In this document: positions 53,546-62,065 of the stretch, in pieces
Layout: every line of letters starts with the position of its first letter
How positions within the stretch are numbered: the first letter of the stretch is position 1
Origin: Bradyrhizobium viridifuturi
GTDB lineage: Bacteria; Pseudomonadota; Alphaproteobacteria; Rhizobiales; Xanthobacteraceae
DNA: 64,000 nucleotides
Assembly (NCBI RefSeq): GCF_001238275.1
Contig: NZ_LGTB01000003.1
Location: 62,001-126,000 of the forward strand
Direction: 5' to 3'
Made by a program: the position numbers and the translations under genes
The notes under the pieces: generated by a model
Told to the model about the DNA's origin: nothing
Seen by the model: only the letters and a program-made list of their open reading frames with translations
The model's database searches: none

Positions 53546-54352
53546 TCAGGCGAAGTAGCAGCTCACGGAACCGTAGGGTCCGTAATCGGCCTGGATGGTG
53601 TCGCCCTTGCGGGTCTCGATCGGGCGGATGAAGGAGCCCGCCAGCACGACCTGTCCGGCTTCCAGCGCCAGCCCGTTCGGCTCGATCTTGTTGGCAAGCC
53701 ACGCCACCGCGGTCGCCGGATGATTCAACACGCCTGCGGCAAGCCCGGTTTCCTCGAGCTGGCCGTTGCGGAAGCACAGCGCGCCGATCCAGCGCAGATC
53801 GGCCTCCAGCGGGCGGATCGGCCGGCCGCCGAGCACGATACCGGCATTGGCGGCGTTGTCGGCGATGGTATCGAAGATCTTGCGCGTCGCCTTGGTCTCG
53901 GGGTCGACGCGCTCGACCCTGGTATCCAGGATCTCCAGCGCCGGCACCACGAAGTCGGTGGCGTTGAGCACGTCGAACAGCGTGCAGTTCGGGCCCGCCA
54001 GGCGATGCTTCATCACGAAGGCGAGCTCGGCCTCGACGCGGGTTGCGATGAAGCGGTCGGTCGGCACCAGGCCGCCGTCGGCAAAGAACATGTCGTCGAG
54101 CAGGATGCCGGAATCCGGCTCGTCGATATTGAGCGCGCTCTGCATCGCCTTCGAGGTCAGGCCGATCTTGTGGCCCTTGACGAGGCGGCCCTGCGCCACC
54201 TTCATCTCGACCCAGGCCTTCTGAATCGCGTAGGCGTCTTCGAGGGTGATGCTTGGGTATTCCAGCGAGAGCTGGCGGATCTGCTTGCGGGTCTTTTCCG
54301 CAGTGTCGAGCCGTTCGGCGGCAGCGCGGATATCGTCCTTGGAGAGGGCCAT
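53546..54352 (-). CDS. hpaH: 2-oxo-hept-4-ene-1,7-dioate hydratase
   Basis: This 268-residue hydratase belongs to the FAH-fold HpaH/MhpD family. It has QIRQLSLEYPSITLEDAYAI and GHKIGLTSKAMQSALNIDEP, with metal-binding acidic residues in TRVEAELAFVMKHRLAGP. GLAAGVLNHPATAVAWLANK follows, and it ends KGDTIQADYGPYGSVSCYF. It adds water to give 4-hydroxy-2-oxoheptanedioate, the substrate of the HpaI aldolase, which is not in this operon. It is the first gene of the six-gene operon and faces the MarR gene across a 111-base promoter region. Confidence 0.94.
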   Translation of the reverse strand: MALSKDDIRAAAERLDTAEKTRKQIRQLSLEYPSITLEDAYAIQKAWVEMKVAQGRLVKGHKIGLTSKAMQSALNIDEPDSGILLDDMFFADGGLVPTDRFIATRVEAELAFVMKHRLAGPNCTLFDVLNATDFVVPALEILDTRVERVDPETKATRKIFDTIADNAANAGIVLGGRPIRPLEADLRWIGALCFRNGQLEETGLAAGVLNHPATAVAWLANKIEPNGLALEAGQVVLAGSFIRPIETRKGDTIQADYGPYGSVSCYFA

Positions 54353-54386
54353 GCGTGATACACAAAAAGTGGATGTCGGGAGATGA

Positions 54387-54398
54387 TTAACATGTTAA
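54387..54398. promoter_or_regulatory. Perfect palindrome TTAACATGTTAA, candidate HpaR operator
   Basis: This 12-base perfect palindrome lies about 35 bases before hpaH and 66 bases before the MarR-type gene, in the only gap between them. Its AT-rich sequence stands out in GC-rich DNA. A MarR dimer site here would control both divergent transcripts. Binding is inferred. Confidence 0.6.
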
Positions 54399-54463
54399 GT
54401 TATTTCCCGCAAACTGAATCAGTGCATGTTGCAGCGCAAAAGTTTGCGGCGGCGGATTAGGTC

Positions 54464-55003
54464 ATGGCGCGCAAGAAATCGTCGGATGAGACAGGGGCGG
54501 GGCAGGCTGACGATGCGGCGTCGTCGCGGCGTGGCCCGATGCGCGAATTCTCGCGCTCGCTGCCGATGTCGCTGCTCCGTGCCCGCGAAGCGGTGATGCG
54601 GCAATTCCGTCCGTCGCTGCGCAATCACGGGCTGACCGAGCAGCAGTGGCGGATCCTGCGTGCGCTGACCGCGGTCGACGAGATCGAGGTCACCGAACTC
54701 GCCCGCGTGGCGTTCCTGCTCGGCCCGAGTCTGTCGCGCATCCTGCGCGATCTCGAGGGGCGTGCGTTGATCGAGCGCAAGGCGGCGGAGAACGACGCGC
54801 GGCGTGCGGTGGTCTCGATCTCCGCCAAGGGGTTGAAGCTGATCGAGGCGGTAGCGCCGACGTCGGAGGCGATCTACGCCGAAATCACACGACGATATGG
54901 TGCGCGCAAGCTCGCCGAGTTGCACGAAATGCTGGGTGTGCTGGAGGCAAGTCTCGCCGGAATGGGCTCGGCCGATGACGCCGAGGTCGAAGCCGACGAC
55001 TAG
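54464..55003 (+). CDS. hpaR: MarR-family regulator of homoprotocatechuate degradation
   Basis: This 179-residue winged-helix regulator has SLPMSLLRAREAVMRQFRPS, LRNHGLTEQQWRILRALTAV, the recognition region LARVAFLLGPSLSRILRDLE, and the wing ERKAAENDARRAVVSISAKG. This is the pattern of HpaR, which represses the hpa meta-cleavage genes until the aromatic inducer binds. An extra charged N-terminal tail of about 25 residues is present. It is divergent from the hpa operon, with the TTAACATGTTAA palindrome in between. Confidence 0.92.
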   Translation: MARKKSSDETGAGQADDAASSRRGPMREFSRSLPMSLLRAREAVMRQFRPSLRNHGLTEQQWRILRALTAVDEIEVTELARVAFLLGPSLSRILRDLEGRALIERKAAENDARRAVVSISAKGLKLIEAVAPTSEAIYAEITRRYGARKLAELHEMLGVLEASLAGMGSADDAEVEADD

Positions 55004-55022
55004 GCGCGACGCCGCGATGCCG

Positions 55023-56017
55023 TCAGGCCATGTAGGGCACGCGTGAGATCACGTTGATCGCGCGGAATTCGGCGATCCAGCCCGCGACCTTCGAGTGGGA
55101 CCACTCGATATGGCGGCGCAAGATCTCGGCCGCCGCGTCGCCGTCGCGCGCGCGCAAGGCTTCGATGATCACCAGATGTTCGTCCATGAAGGAATCGATC
55201 TGCGGCGCGGTCAGGGCCACCTGAATGTGCTTGCCGATCACGAAGGCGCAGTGGGTGCGCTTGAGTGCTTCGATCATCTCGCGATTGACGCCATATCCCA
55301 GGCAGCGGATATGAAGGTCGCCCTCGATCTCGTCGAGCTCGCCGACGCCGACGCGGCTGCGGAATTGAATTCCCTCGCGCAGCCGTTCCGCCATCCGGTC
55401 AAGCAGCGCGGTCGGAATCTTCGCCGTCGCGGATTTGAGCAGCAGCGGCTCGAGGGTTGCGCGCACCTCGAAGATGTCGCGCAGGCGATCCTCGTCCAGC
55501 GGCACCACGTACCAATGCGCCTTGGCGCCTTTCTCCAGGATTCCGATCGCCTGCGCGCGGAGCAGCAGATTGCGCGCCACGGTGCGTCCGACCCGGAAAT
55601 GCCGCGCCAGTGCCAGCTCGCTGACGCGGAAGCGTCCGAACAGCGACCGGTAGATGATCTCGCGTTCGAGCTTGTAATAGAGCGCGTCCCAGGCATCGCT
55701 GCGCACCGCGTCGACAGGGCCATCGGTCAGTCCAAACATCTCCGGCGTGATCGGGACGCGCCGTGGCTCGACCTTGCGCTTGCCGGCGATGACGCCGCGG
55801 CCGTCGAACCGGCGCACCAGCCGACGTGCTCCAGCTGTTCGAAGGCCTGCCGCACCGGGGAGCGGCTCGAGCCGAACAAAGTCGCGATCGCCGACTCGGA
55901 GAGCACCGTGCCGGGAGGCACGTCACCGGCCCGGATGTGCTTTGCCAACGCGCTCTTGATCAGCGCGTAGGCCGGTTGCTTCCGTCTGGTCTGCGATTTC
56001 GCTCTTGGAATCGACAT
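55023..56017 (-). CDS. GntR/FCD-family regulator with a second winged-helix domain, frameshifted as sequenced
   Basis: After repair this is a 331-residue regulator. The first winged helix (about residues 15-75) has VPPGTVLSESAIATLFGSSR and SPVRQAFEQLEHVG. A second winged-helix-like segment (about 110-170) has RFRVSELALARHFRVGRTVA and RNLLLRAQAIGILEKG. The C-terminal FCD ligand domain includes EVRATLEPLLL, GDLHIRCLGYGVNREMIEAL and EILRRHIEWSH. The frame breaks near 55820, where one C (GGC(C)TGGTG) yields GLVRRFDGRGVIAG. It probably controls the divergent HAAT transporter and catabolic genes starting at 56305. The ligand would be a small carboxylate, as is usual for FCD domains. Confidence 0.82.
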
Positions 56018-56304
56018 CGATGGCTGCCCGCCGTCACATTACCATGTGATCGCGTCATGTTGCAGGTAGCAGGCATTTACGCACCGTTACCAGCGAATTT
56101 TTGGCTATTGCGTGCAATGTGCAATCATGTTTAGCTGCGGCAAACGCCAGATTGATGGCCGCTGTTGCGCGTCTTTTGCACCGCAGTGGTGCCAATGTTT
56201 GTTCGCCGCGCCGCTCGATGGCTGCGGATTGGGCAGCAGATCGACGCGTCAGCTCGTCTCAACGCAGCCGACATGCAAGTTCGGCGCATGACAGGGAGGA
56301 TTGA
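56018..56304. other. Divergent promoter region between the GntR-type regulator and the HAAT operon
   Basis: No gene is seen. The stretch near 56035-56062 (ATTACCATGTGATCGCGTCA) has a partly symmetrical ATG-rich pattern that could hold an operator. I see no perfect palindrome, and no -35/-10 pair can be assigned safely. A GGGAGG ribosome-binding site precedes the ATG at 56305. Confidence 0.5.
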
Positions 56305-57450
56305 ATGAAACTGACGAGGCGTGAGTTTTCCGCCGGCTTGGCGGCAGGTCTCGCTGCTCCTGCGCTGATGCGCAGCGCCTGGGCGCAGGGAGCAACCATC
56401 AAGATCGGGATGTGCGTGCCGGTGACCGGACCGGCAGCCGAGCAGGGGCTGTGGGCCCAGAATGGCGCCAAGTTGGCGCTTGCCGCGGTCAACAAGGCCG
56501 GCGGCGTGCTCGGCAGGCAGGTCGAACTCGTCATCGAGGACGACCAGACCACCAATCCCGGCATCGTGCTGGCCTTCTCCAAGCTTGCCGCGCAATCCGA
56601 CATCGTTGCCTTCCTCGGCTCGATCCGCTCGACCCAGGTGCAGGCGATGGCGCCCGACGTCATCAAGGTCGGCAAGCCCGTGATGATCGGCGGCACCAAC
56701 CCCGATCTCACCCATTCCGGCAATCCCTGGCTGTTCCGTTTCCGCCCGAACGACAATTACTCCGGCCGCGTGATCGCCGACTTCGGCGTCACCACGCTTG
56801 GCAAGAAGAAGTGGGCGATCGTCCATTCCACCGACGCGTTCGGCACCGCGGGTGGCAAAGCGCTCACCGAGGCGCTGACCAAGCTCGGCGCGCCGCCGGT
56901 GCTTGACCAGGGTTACGCCAACCAGAGCCAGGACTTCACTCCGGTCGTGCTGGCCGTGAAGCAGTCCGGCGCCGACGTGCTCGGCACTTACTTCACCTTC
57001 GAGAATGATCTCGGCATCTTTGCCCGCCAGCTGCGCCAGCTCGGCGTCAACATCCCCTGGGTCGGGTCGCCCTCGGTGGTGGCGGTGTCCTCGACCAAGC
57101 TCGCCGGCCCTGCGCTGTTCGGCACCTATGGTGTCGCAGATTTTGCCGAGGACTCCAGCGACACCGCGAAGGCGTTCGGCAAGGCCTATCGCGATGCCTA
57201 CAAGACCGCGCCCGACAACCAGAGCGCCTGGCCGTACGACGCGATCACCATCCTGTCGGCGGCGATCAACAAGGCCGGCTCGACCGATCCGAACAAGATC
57301 CGCGATGCCATCCTGGCAACGCAGAAATTCGCCGGCGCCGAAGGCGAATATAATTTCGACAAGAACGGTGACGGTCTGCACGGCTATAACGTCGTGAAGA
57401 ACGACAAGGGCAAGATCGTCTACGACAAGCACATCGACTTCAACGATTGA
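56305..57450 (+). CDS. HAAT-family ABC transporter substrate-binding protein with Tat-like signal peptide
   Basis: This periplasmic binding protein has 381 residues. The N-terminus MKLTRREFSAGLAAGLAAPA carries TRREF, a twin-arginine motif, with probable cleavage after SAWAQG. The mature part has IKIGMCVPVTGPAAEQGLWA, QVELVIEDDQTTNPGIVLAF and WAIVHSTDAFGTAGGKALTE, typical of Peripla_BP_6. The ligand is unknown. The downstream dehydrogenase, aldolase and dehydratase suggest a sugar acid or hydroxy acid. It is the first gene of an apparently long operon. Confidence 0.92.
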   Translation: MKLTRREFSAGLAAGLAAPALMRSAWAQGATIKIGMCVPVTGPAAEQGLWAQNGAKLALAAVNKAGGVLGRQVELVIEDDQTTNPGIVLAFSKLAAQSDIVAFLGSIRSTQVQAMAPDVIKVGKPVMIGGTNPDLTHSGNPWLFRFRPNDNYSGRVIADFGVTTLGKKKWAIVHSTDAFGTAGGKALTEALTKLGAPPVLDQGYANQSQDFTPVVLAVKQSGADVLGTYFTFENDLGIFARQLRQLGVNIPWVGSPSVVAVSSTKLAGPALFGTYGVADFAEDSSDTAKAFGKAYRDAYKTAPDNQSAWPYDAITILSAAINKAGSTDPNKIRDAILATQKFAGAEGEYNFDKNGDGLHGYNVVKNDKGKIVYDKHIDFND

Positions 57451-57455
57451 TCGCG

Positions 57456-57490
57456 GATCGGCCTCGCCGTCGTGCACGGCGAGGCCGATC
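57456..57490 (+). other. Strong intercistronic stem-loop
   Basis: GATCGGCCTCGCCGT and its exact inverted copy form a 15-bp stem around CGTGC. It starts 6 bases after the binding-protein stop and lacks a T-tract. In operons of this kind such a structure usually protects or limits transcription so that the binding protein is made in excess over the membrane parts. Confidence 0.75.
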
Positions 57491-57522
57491 TTCTGCGTCC
57501 ACTGTCCTGATCGAGCGCTGTC

Positions 57523-58395
57523 ATGGATCTGGTTCTCCAGCTACTCTTCACCGGAATCGGCATCGGCGCGGTCTACGCGCTGGTCGCGCTCGGTTTCGTG
57601 CTGATCTTCCGCGCCACCAATGTGGTGAACTTCGCGCAAGGCGAGTTCTCGATGGTGGCCGCCTATCTGATGGTGGTCTGCGTCGAGCTCGGCCTGCCTT
57701 ACTGGCTGTCCTTTGTGATCGCGCTTGCCGGCATGGCGCTGCTCGGCGTCATCTTCAATCTCGGCGTCTACTATCCGCTGCGCCACCGCACCTATCTGCC
57801 TGTCATCATCGCCACCATCGGCGCCTCGATCCTGCTGTCGAACTCGGTGCTTGCGATCTACGGTCCGCAGCCGCAGGTGCTGCAGGGCTGGTTCGATACG
57901 CCCGGCATCCAGCTCGGCCCGGTCTATCTCGACAGCCAGTATCTGCTGATCATCGGCGTCACGATCCTCCTGGTGCTGTTCAATTTCTGGTTCTTCGAGA
58001 AGACGCTGCTCGGCAAGAAGCTGCAGGCGACCTCGCAGGACAAGGAGATGGCCTCGCTGCTCGGCATTTCCGTCTCCACCATGATCATGATCACCTTCAT
58101 CTATTCGGCCGTGCTCGGCGGCCTCGCCGGCATCCTGGTGGCGCCGGTGCTGTTCGTCTCGATCCAGATGGGCTCGACGATCGCGCTGAAGGCGTTTGCC
58201 GCGACCATCATCGGCGGCTTCGGCGATGTCGCCGGCGCGATCGTCGGCGGTCTCGCGCTCGGTGTGATCGAAACCTTCGGTGCTGCCTACATCTCGGTGC
58301 CGTACAAGGACGGCTTTGCCTTCCTGGTGCTGATCGCCTTCCTGGTGTTCCGGCCGCAGGGCATCTTCGGCGAACGTGTCGCGGAGAAAGCATGA
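57523..58395 (+). CDS. HAAT ABC transporter permease, LivH-type
   Basis: This 290-residue membrane protein has about eight helices. It has LFTGIGIGAVYALVALGFVL, the LivH motif IFRATNVVNFAQGEFSMVAA and the ATPase-contact loop ATSQDKEMASLLGISVSTMI. It ends LVFRPQGIFGERVAEKA. The stop overlaps the start of the fused permease-ATPase gene (ATGA), so the two are co-translated. It differs clearly from the permease at 39299, so the two importers are not recent duplicates. Confidence 0.94.
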   Translation: MDLVLQLLFTGIGIGAVYALVALGFVLIFRATNVVNFAQGEFSMVAAYLMVVCVELGLPYWLSFVIALAGMALLGVIFNLGVYYPLRHRTYLPVIIATIGASILLSNSVLAIYGPQPQVLQGWFDTPGIQLGPVYLDSQYLLIIGVTILLVLFNFWFFEKTLLGKKLQATSQDKEMASLLGISVSTMIMITFIYSAVLGGLAGILVAPVLFVSIQMGSTIALKAFAATIIGGFGDVAGAIVGGLALGVIETFGAAYISVPYKDGFAFLVLIAFLVFRPQGIFGERVAEKA

Positions 58396-60164
58396 GCGCC
58401 AGCGACAACATGATTCCGGCGCCGGCCGTGCGCTCGAAACCGCTGATCATTCGCCATCTGCCGTATTTCATCGGCGCGGCCGTGCTGGTGGCGCTCGCCG
58501 CCGGCATGCAGTTCGACGGCTACATCCTCAACATCCTGCTGCAGGCCACGACCTTCTCGATCGCGGTGTTCGGGCTGTCGGTCGTGCTCGGCCTGTGCGG
58601 TCAGATCAATCTGGCGCAGGCCGCGTTCTTCGGCTTCGGGGCCTATGCCGTCGGCCTCGGGACCGCCGACCTGCATCTGAACTTCTGGCTCTGCCTGGTT
58701 GGCGGCTGCGCGATCACGCTGGTCGCCGGTGCGGTCCTGGGCATGTCGACGCTGCGGCTCGGCGGACACTACCTTGCCATGGTGACGATCTCGTTCCAGC
58801 AGATCGTGACGCTGGTGATGATCAACGCGATCTGGCTGACCCACGGGCCGGACGGCGTCGCCAACATCCGCCGGCCCGAGCTGTTCCAGTCCTCGCAAAG
58901 CTACCTGGCCTTCTGCGTCGCGATGCTCGCGATCGTCGGCTATCTGGTCTGGCATCTGCCTGACACCAAGCTCGGCCGCGCCATGCGCGCGGTGCGCGAC
59001 AATGAGCTCGCGGCCGGCGTCAACGGCATCGACGTGTTCCGCACCAAGGTCTCCGCGTTCGGGCTGTGCGCGTTGCTCGGCGGCCTCGCCGGCGGCCTGT
59101 TCGCCGGCGGCTTCGCCTATGTCAGCCCCGACCAGTTCTCGTTTGCGGAGTCGATCCAGTTCCTGACCATGTCGCTGCTCGGCGGTGTGGCTTCGCCTAT
59201 CGGCTCGGTGATCGGCACCGGCCTCCTGATCCTGATCCCGGAATGGCTGCGCTTCCTCAAGAGCGTGCCTGGTCTCTACCTTGCGATCTACGGCCTGTCG
59301 GTGATCCTGATCATCCGCTTCATGCCTGACGGCATCTGGGGCTTCGTGTCCGACGCGTTCACGCGGATGCGCGCGCACAGCAAGGCGCCGCCCGTTGCCG
59401 GAGCGCTGCAGCTCAAGCCCGCGACGTCAGGCGGCGACGTCGTGCTCGAGGTCACCGGACTCTCGAAGCATTTCGGCGGCCTCAAGGCGGTCGACGGCGT
59501 AGACATCGCGGTAAAGCGCGGCAGCGTGCACGCGCTGATCGGCCCTAACGGCTCCGGCAAGACCACGACGCTGAACGTGCTGTCCGGTCTCTACAAGGCG
59601 ACGTCGGGCAAGATCGTGCTCGACGGCACCGACATCACCAACATGGCGCCACATCAGCGCACGGCCGCGGGTCTCGGACGAACCTTCCAGAACATCCGCC
59701 TGTTCCGCTCGATGACGGCGCTCGAAAACGTCGAGATCGGCGCTGAGCGGCCGGGCAACACCATGATCGGGAAGGGCGACGACGCGCTGACCGAACGGGC
59801 GATGGAGGCGTTGACCTTCGTCGGCCTCGGCAGCCGCGCCAATGAGCTGATCTCGAGCTTCTCCTACGGCCACCAGCGGCTGATCGAGATCGCGCGGGCG
59901 CTGGCGTCGAACCCGACCTTGCTGCTGCTCGACGAGCCGGCCGCCGGCCTCAATTCGACCGAGAAGCTCGAGCTGCATGAATTGCTCAAGCGCATCGCGG
60001 CGCAAGGCCTCACCATCCTGATCATCGATCACGACATGACGCTGGTCTCTGAAGCCGCCCAGCACATCACCGTGCTGAACTTCGGACGCCGCATCGCGGA
60101 CGGCGAGTCGATGGCGGTGCTGCGCCATCCCGACGTCGTCTCCGCCTATCTCGGGAGCGAATGA
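58392..60164 (+). CDS. HAAT ABC transporter fused permease/ATP-binding protein (LivM-LivG fusion)
   Basis: This 590-residue protein combines two subunits. Residues about 25-330 are a LivM-type permease with GLSVVLGLCGQINLAQAAFF, ATPase-contact segment AMRAVRDNELAAGVNGIDVF and LLGGVASPIGSVIGTGLLIL. A linker rich in Pro and Ala (about 335-355) leads to a LivG-type ATPase with Walker A LIGPNGSGKTTTLN, signature SSFSYGHQRLIEI, Walker B LLLLDEPAAGLNS and switch His in IIDHDMTL. There is no stop or start between the halves, so the fusion is real in this sequence. It overlaps LivH and LivF genes by ATGA on both sides. Confidence 0.94.
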   Translation: MSASDNMIPAPAVRSKPLIIRHLPYFIGAAVLVALAAGMQFDGYILNILLQATTFSIAVFGLSVVLGLCGQINLAQAAFFGFGAYAVGLGTADLHLNFWLCLVGGCAITLVAGAVLGMSTLRLGGHYLAMVTISFQQIVTLVMINAIWLTHGPDGVANIRRPELFQSSQSYLAFCVAMLAIVGYLVWHLPDTKLGRAMRAVRDNELAAGVNGIDVFRTKVSAFGLCALLGGLAGGLFAGGFAYVSPDQFSFAESIQFLTMSLLGGVASPIGSVIGTGLLILIPEWLRFLKSVPGLYLAIYGLSVILIIRFMPDGIWGFVSDAFTRMRAHSKAPPVAGALQLKPATSGGDVVLEVTGLSKHFGGLKAVDGVDIAVKRGSVHALIGPNGSGKTTTLNVLSGLYKATSGKIVLDGTDITNMAPHQRTAAGLGRTFQNIRLFRSMTALENVEIGAERPGNTMIGKGDDALTERAMEALTFVGLGSRANELISSFSYGHQRLIEIARALASNPTLLLLDEPAAGLNSTEKLELHELLKRIAAQGLTILIIDHDMTLVSEAAQHITVLNFGRRIADGESMAVLRHPDVVSAYLGSE

Positions 60165-60892
60165 TGCCGCTGCTCGAAATCCGCAATCTCGTGGTCCGCT
60201 ACGGCGAGATCGAGGCGCTGCGCGGCGTTACCATCGCCGTGGAGCAGGGGCAGGTGGTCACGCTGCTCGGTGCCAACGGTGCCGGCAAGTCAACCACGCT
60301 GCGCGCGATCTCCGGCCTTGCCAAGCCCGCCTCCGGCGACATCCTGTTTGACGGTCACTCGATCGCCGGCCTCGGGCCGGAAGCGATCGTGCGGCTCGGC
60401 ATCTCGCATGTGCCGGAAGGCCGCCGCGTGTTCCCGGGCCTCACCGTGAAAGAGAACATCATGCTCGGCGCCTCGAACCGGAAGGTTTCGGCGTCGCAGA
60501 TCTCGCGCGAGGCCGACGCGATGTTCGATCTGTTCCCGGACATCCGTGCCTTTTCCAATGCGCTGGGCTGGACGCTTTCCGGCGGCCAGCTGCAGATGGT
60601 CGCGGTGGCGCGCGGCCTGATGGCCAAGCCGCGGCTGCTGCTGCTCGACGAGCCGTCGCTCGGTCTCGCACCCGTGATCGTGCAGGCGGTGTTCCGCATC
60701 ATTTCGCAGATCAGGAAGGACACCACGGTCTTGCTCGTCGAGCAAAATGCGCGCATGGGACTCTCGGTCGCCGATCACGGTTTTGTCCTGGAAACCGGGC
60801 GGATCGTGCTCGGCGGCAAGCCCGACGAATTGTGGGGCAACGAAGCCATCGCCGCGGCCTATCTCGGCAGCCACGCCAAGAGCCACGCCTGA
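60161..60892 (+). CDS. HAAT ABC transporter ATP-binding protein, LivF-type
   Basis: This 243-residue ATPase has Walker A LLGANGAGKSTTLR, signature TLSGGQLQM, Walker B LLLLDEPSLGLAP and switch region LLVEQNARMGL. In the signature the residue after GGQ is Leu rather than the usual Gln or Arg. It pairs with the ATPase domain of the preceding fusion protein, whose stop overlaps its ATG. The next gene starts 37 bases later on the same strand. Confidence 0.94.
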   Translation: MMPLLEIRNLVVRYGEIEALRGVTIAVEQGQVVTLLGANGAGKSTTLRAISGLAKPASGDILFDGHSIAGLGPEAIVRLGISHVPEGRRVFPGLTVKENIMLGASNRKVSASQISREADAMFDLFPDIRAFSNALGWTLSGGQLQMVAVARGLMAKPRLLLLDEPSLGLAPVIVQAVFRIISQIRKDTTVLLVEQNARMGLSVADHGFVLETGRIVLGGKPDELWGNEAIAAAYLGSHAKSHA

Positions 60893-60928
60893 CAACGCAC
60901 TGTGTTTTATCGAGCGAGCTAGTTTTTC

Positions 60929-62014
60929 ATGGTCACCATCAAGGTCGATAACCTCATCAACTTCGTGTCCGAGGTGTTTTCCCATTCGGAGTCCTCTCCG
61001 GAAGAGGCGAAGCGCATCGCGACCTACTTGACGACGGCGAACCTCACCGGGCATGACAGCCACGGCGTGATCCGCGTGCCTGTCTATGTCAGGTGGAAGA
61101 AGATGGGCTCGATCGTGCCGAACCAGACCCCCGAAGTGGTGGTCGACACGCCGTCGCTCGCTGTTGTCGACGGCAAGTTCGGCTATGGCCAGACCGTCAC
61201 GCCGGTTGCGGTCAGGCTCGGCATCGAGAAGTGCAAGAAGGCGGGGCTTGCCGCGGTCGCGCTGCGCAACTCCGGCCACCTCGGCCGCGTCGGCGACTGG
61301 GCCGAGATGGCTGCCGCCGAGGGACTTGTTTCAATTCATTTCGTCACCGCGGCGGGCTCGCTGCTGGTCGCGCCCTATGGCGGCGTCGAGAAGCGGCTGT
61401 CGACCGCGCCCTATTGCGTCGGCATTCCGCGCCAGGGCCAGGACCCGATCGTGCTGGATTTCGCGACCTCGGTCGTCGCCGAGGGCAAGTGTCTGGTCGC
61501 AAGTCGCGGCGGCAAGAAGCTGCCGATCGGCGCGCTGGTCGATGCCGACGGCACGCTGAGCGAGGATCCGCACGTTCTGTATGGTCCGTATACGCCGGAT
61601 GGGCCGCGCGACCACACCAAGGGAACCGGCGCGATCCGCGCCTTCGGCGACCACAAGGGCTCGGGCCTCGCCTTCATCTGCGAGCTGCTCGGCGGTGCGC
61701 TGACCGGCACCGGCGCGACGTCGTCGGACCGCCGTTTCGCCAACGGCATGATGGCGTTCTACATCGATCCCAAGGTGATCGACACCAGCAACTTCTTCGA
61801 CGGCGAAATCACCCGCTACACCGACTTCATCCGCGCCACCAAGCCGATCGCGGGCACGGATTCCGTGCTGGTTCCGGGCGATCCGGAGCGCAAGACCCGC
61901 GCCGATCGCACCAAGAACGGCATCCCCTTGCCTGACGACACCTGGGCGGCGATAGTGAATACCGCGCGCGAAGTCGGCGTCAGCGAAGTCTCGATCCAGC
62001 GGGCGACCAGCTGA
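60929..62014 (+). CDS. Ldh-family (malate/L-lactate/ureidoglycolate-type) NAD(P)-dependent oxidoreductase
   Basis: This 361-residue protein belongs to the Ldh2/MdhL/YiaK/AllD family, whose fold differs from classical lactate dehydrogenase. It has the catalytic His in NLTGHDSHGVIRVPVYVRWK, ALRNSGHLGRVGDWAEMAA (second His), and the cofactor region LDFATSVVAEGKCLVASRGG. FGDHKGSGLAFICELLGGAL follows. It oxidises 2-hydroxy acids or reduces 2-oxo acids. Known members act on malate, sulfolactate, ureidoglycolate or 2,3-diketo-L-gulonate. It is followed by an aldolase 51 bases later on the same strand, and probably works on a pathway intermediate. Confidence 0.92.
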   Translation: MVTIKVDNLINFVSEVFSHSESSPEEAKRIATYLTTANLTGHDSHGVIRVPVYVRWKKMGSIVPNQTPEVVVDTPSLAVVDGKFGYGQTVTPVAVRLGIEKCKKAGLAAVALRNSGHLGRVGDWAEMAAAEGLVSIHFVTAAGSLLVAPYGGVEKRLSTAPYCVGIPRQGQDPIVLDFATSVVAEGKCLVASRGGKKLPIGALVDADGTLSEDPHVLYGPYTPDGPRDHTKGTGAIRAFGDHKGSGLAFICELLGGALTGTGATSSDRRFANGMMAFYIDPKVIDTSNFFDGEITRYTDFIRATKPIAGTDSVLVPGDPERKTRADRTKNGIPLPDDTWAAIVNTAREVGVSEVSIQRATS

Positions 62015-62065
62015 GGTCCGCTTCCCCAAGAAAACCTCCGAGAACCACAAAAGGAAACGCAATCA

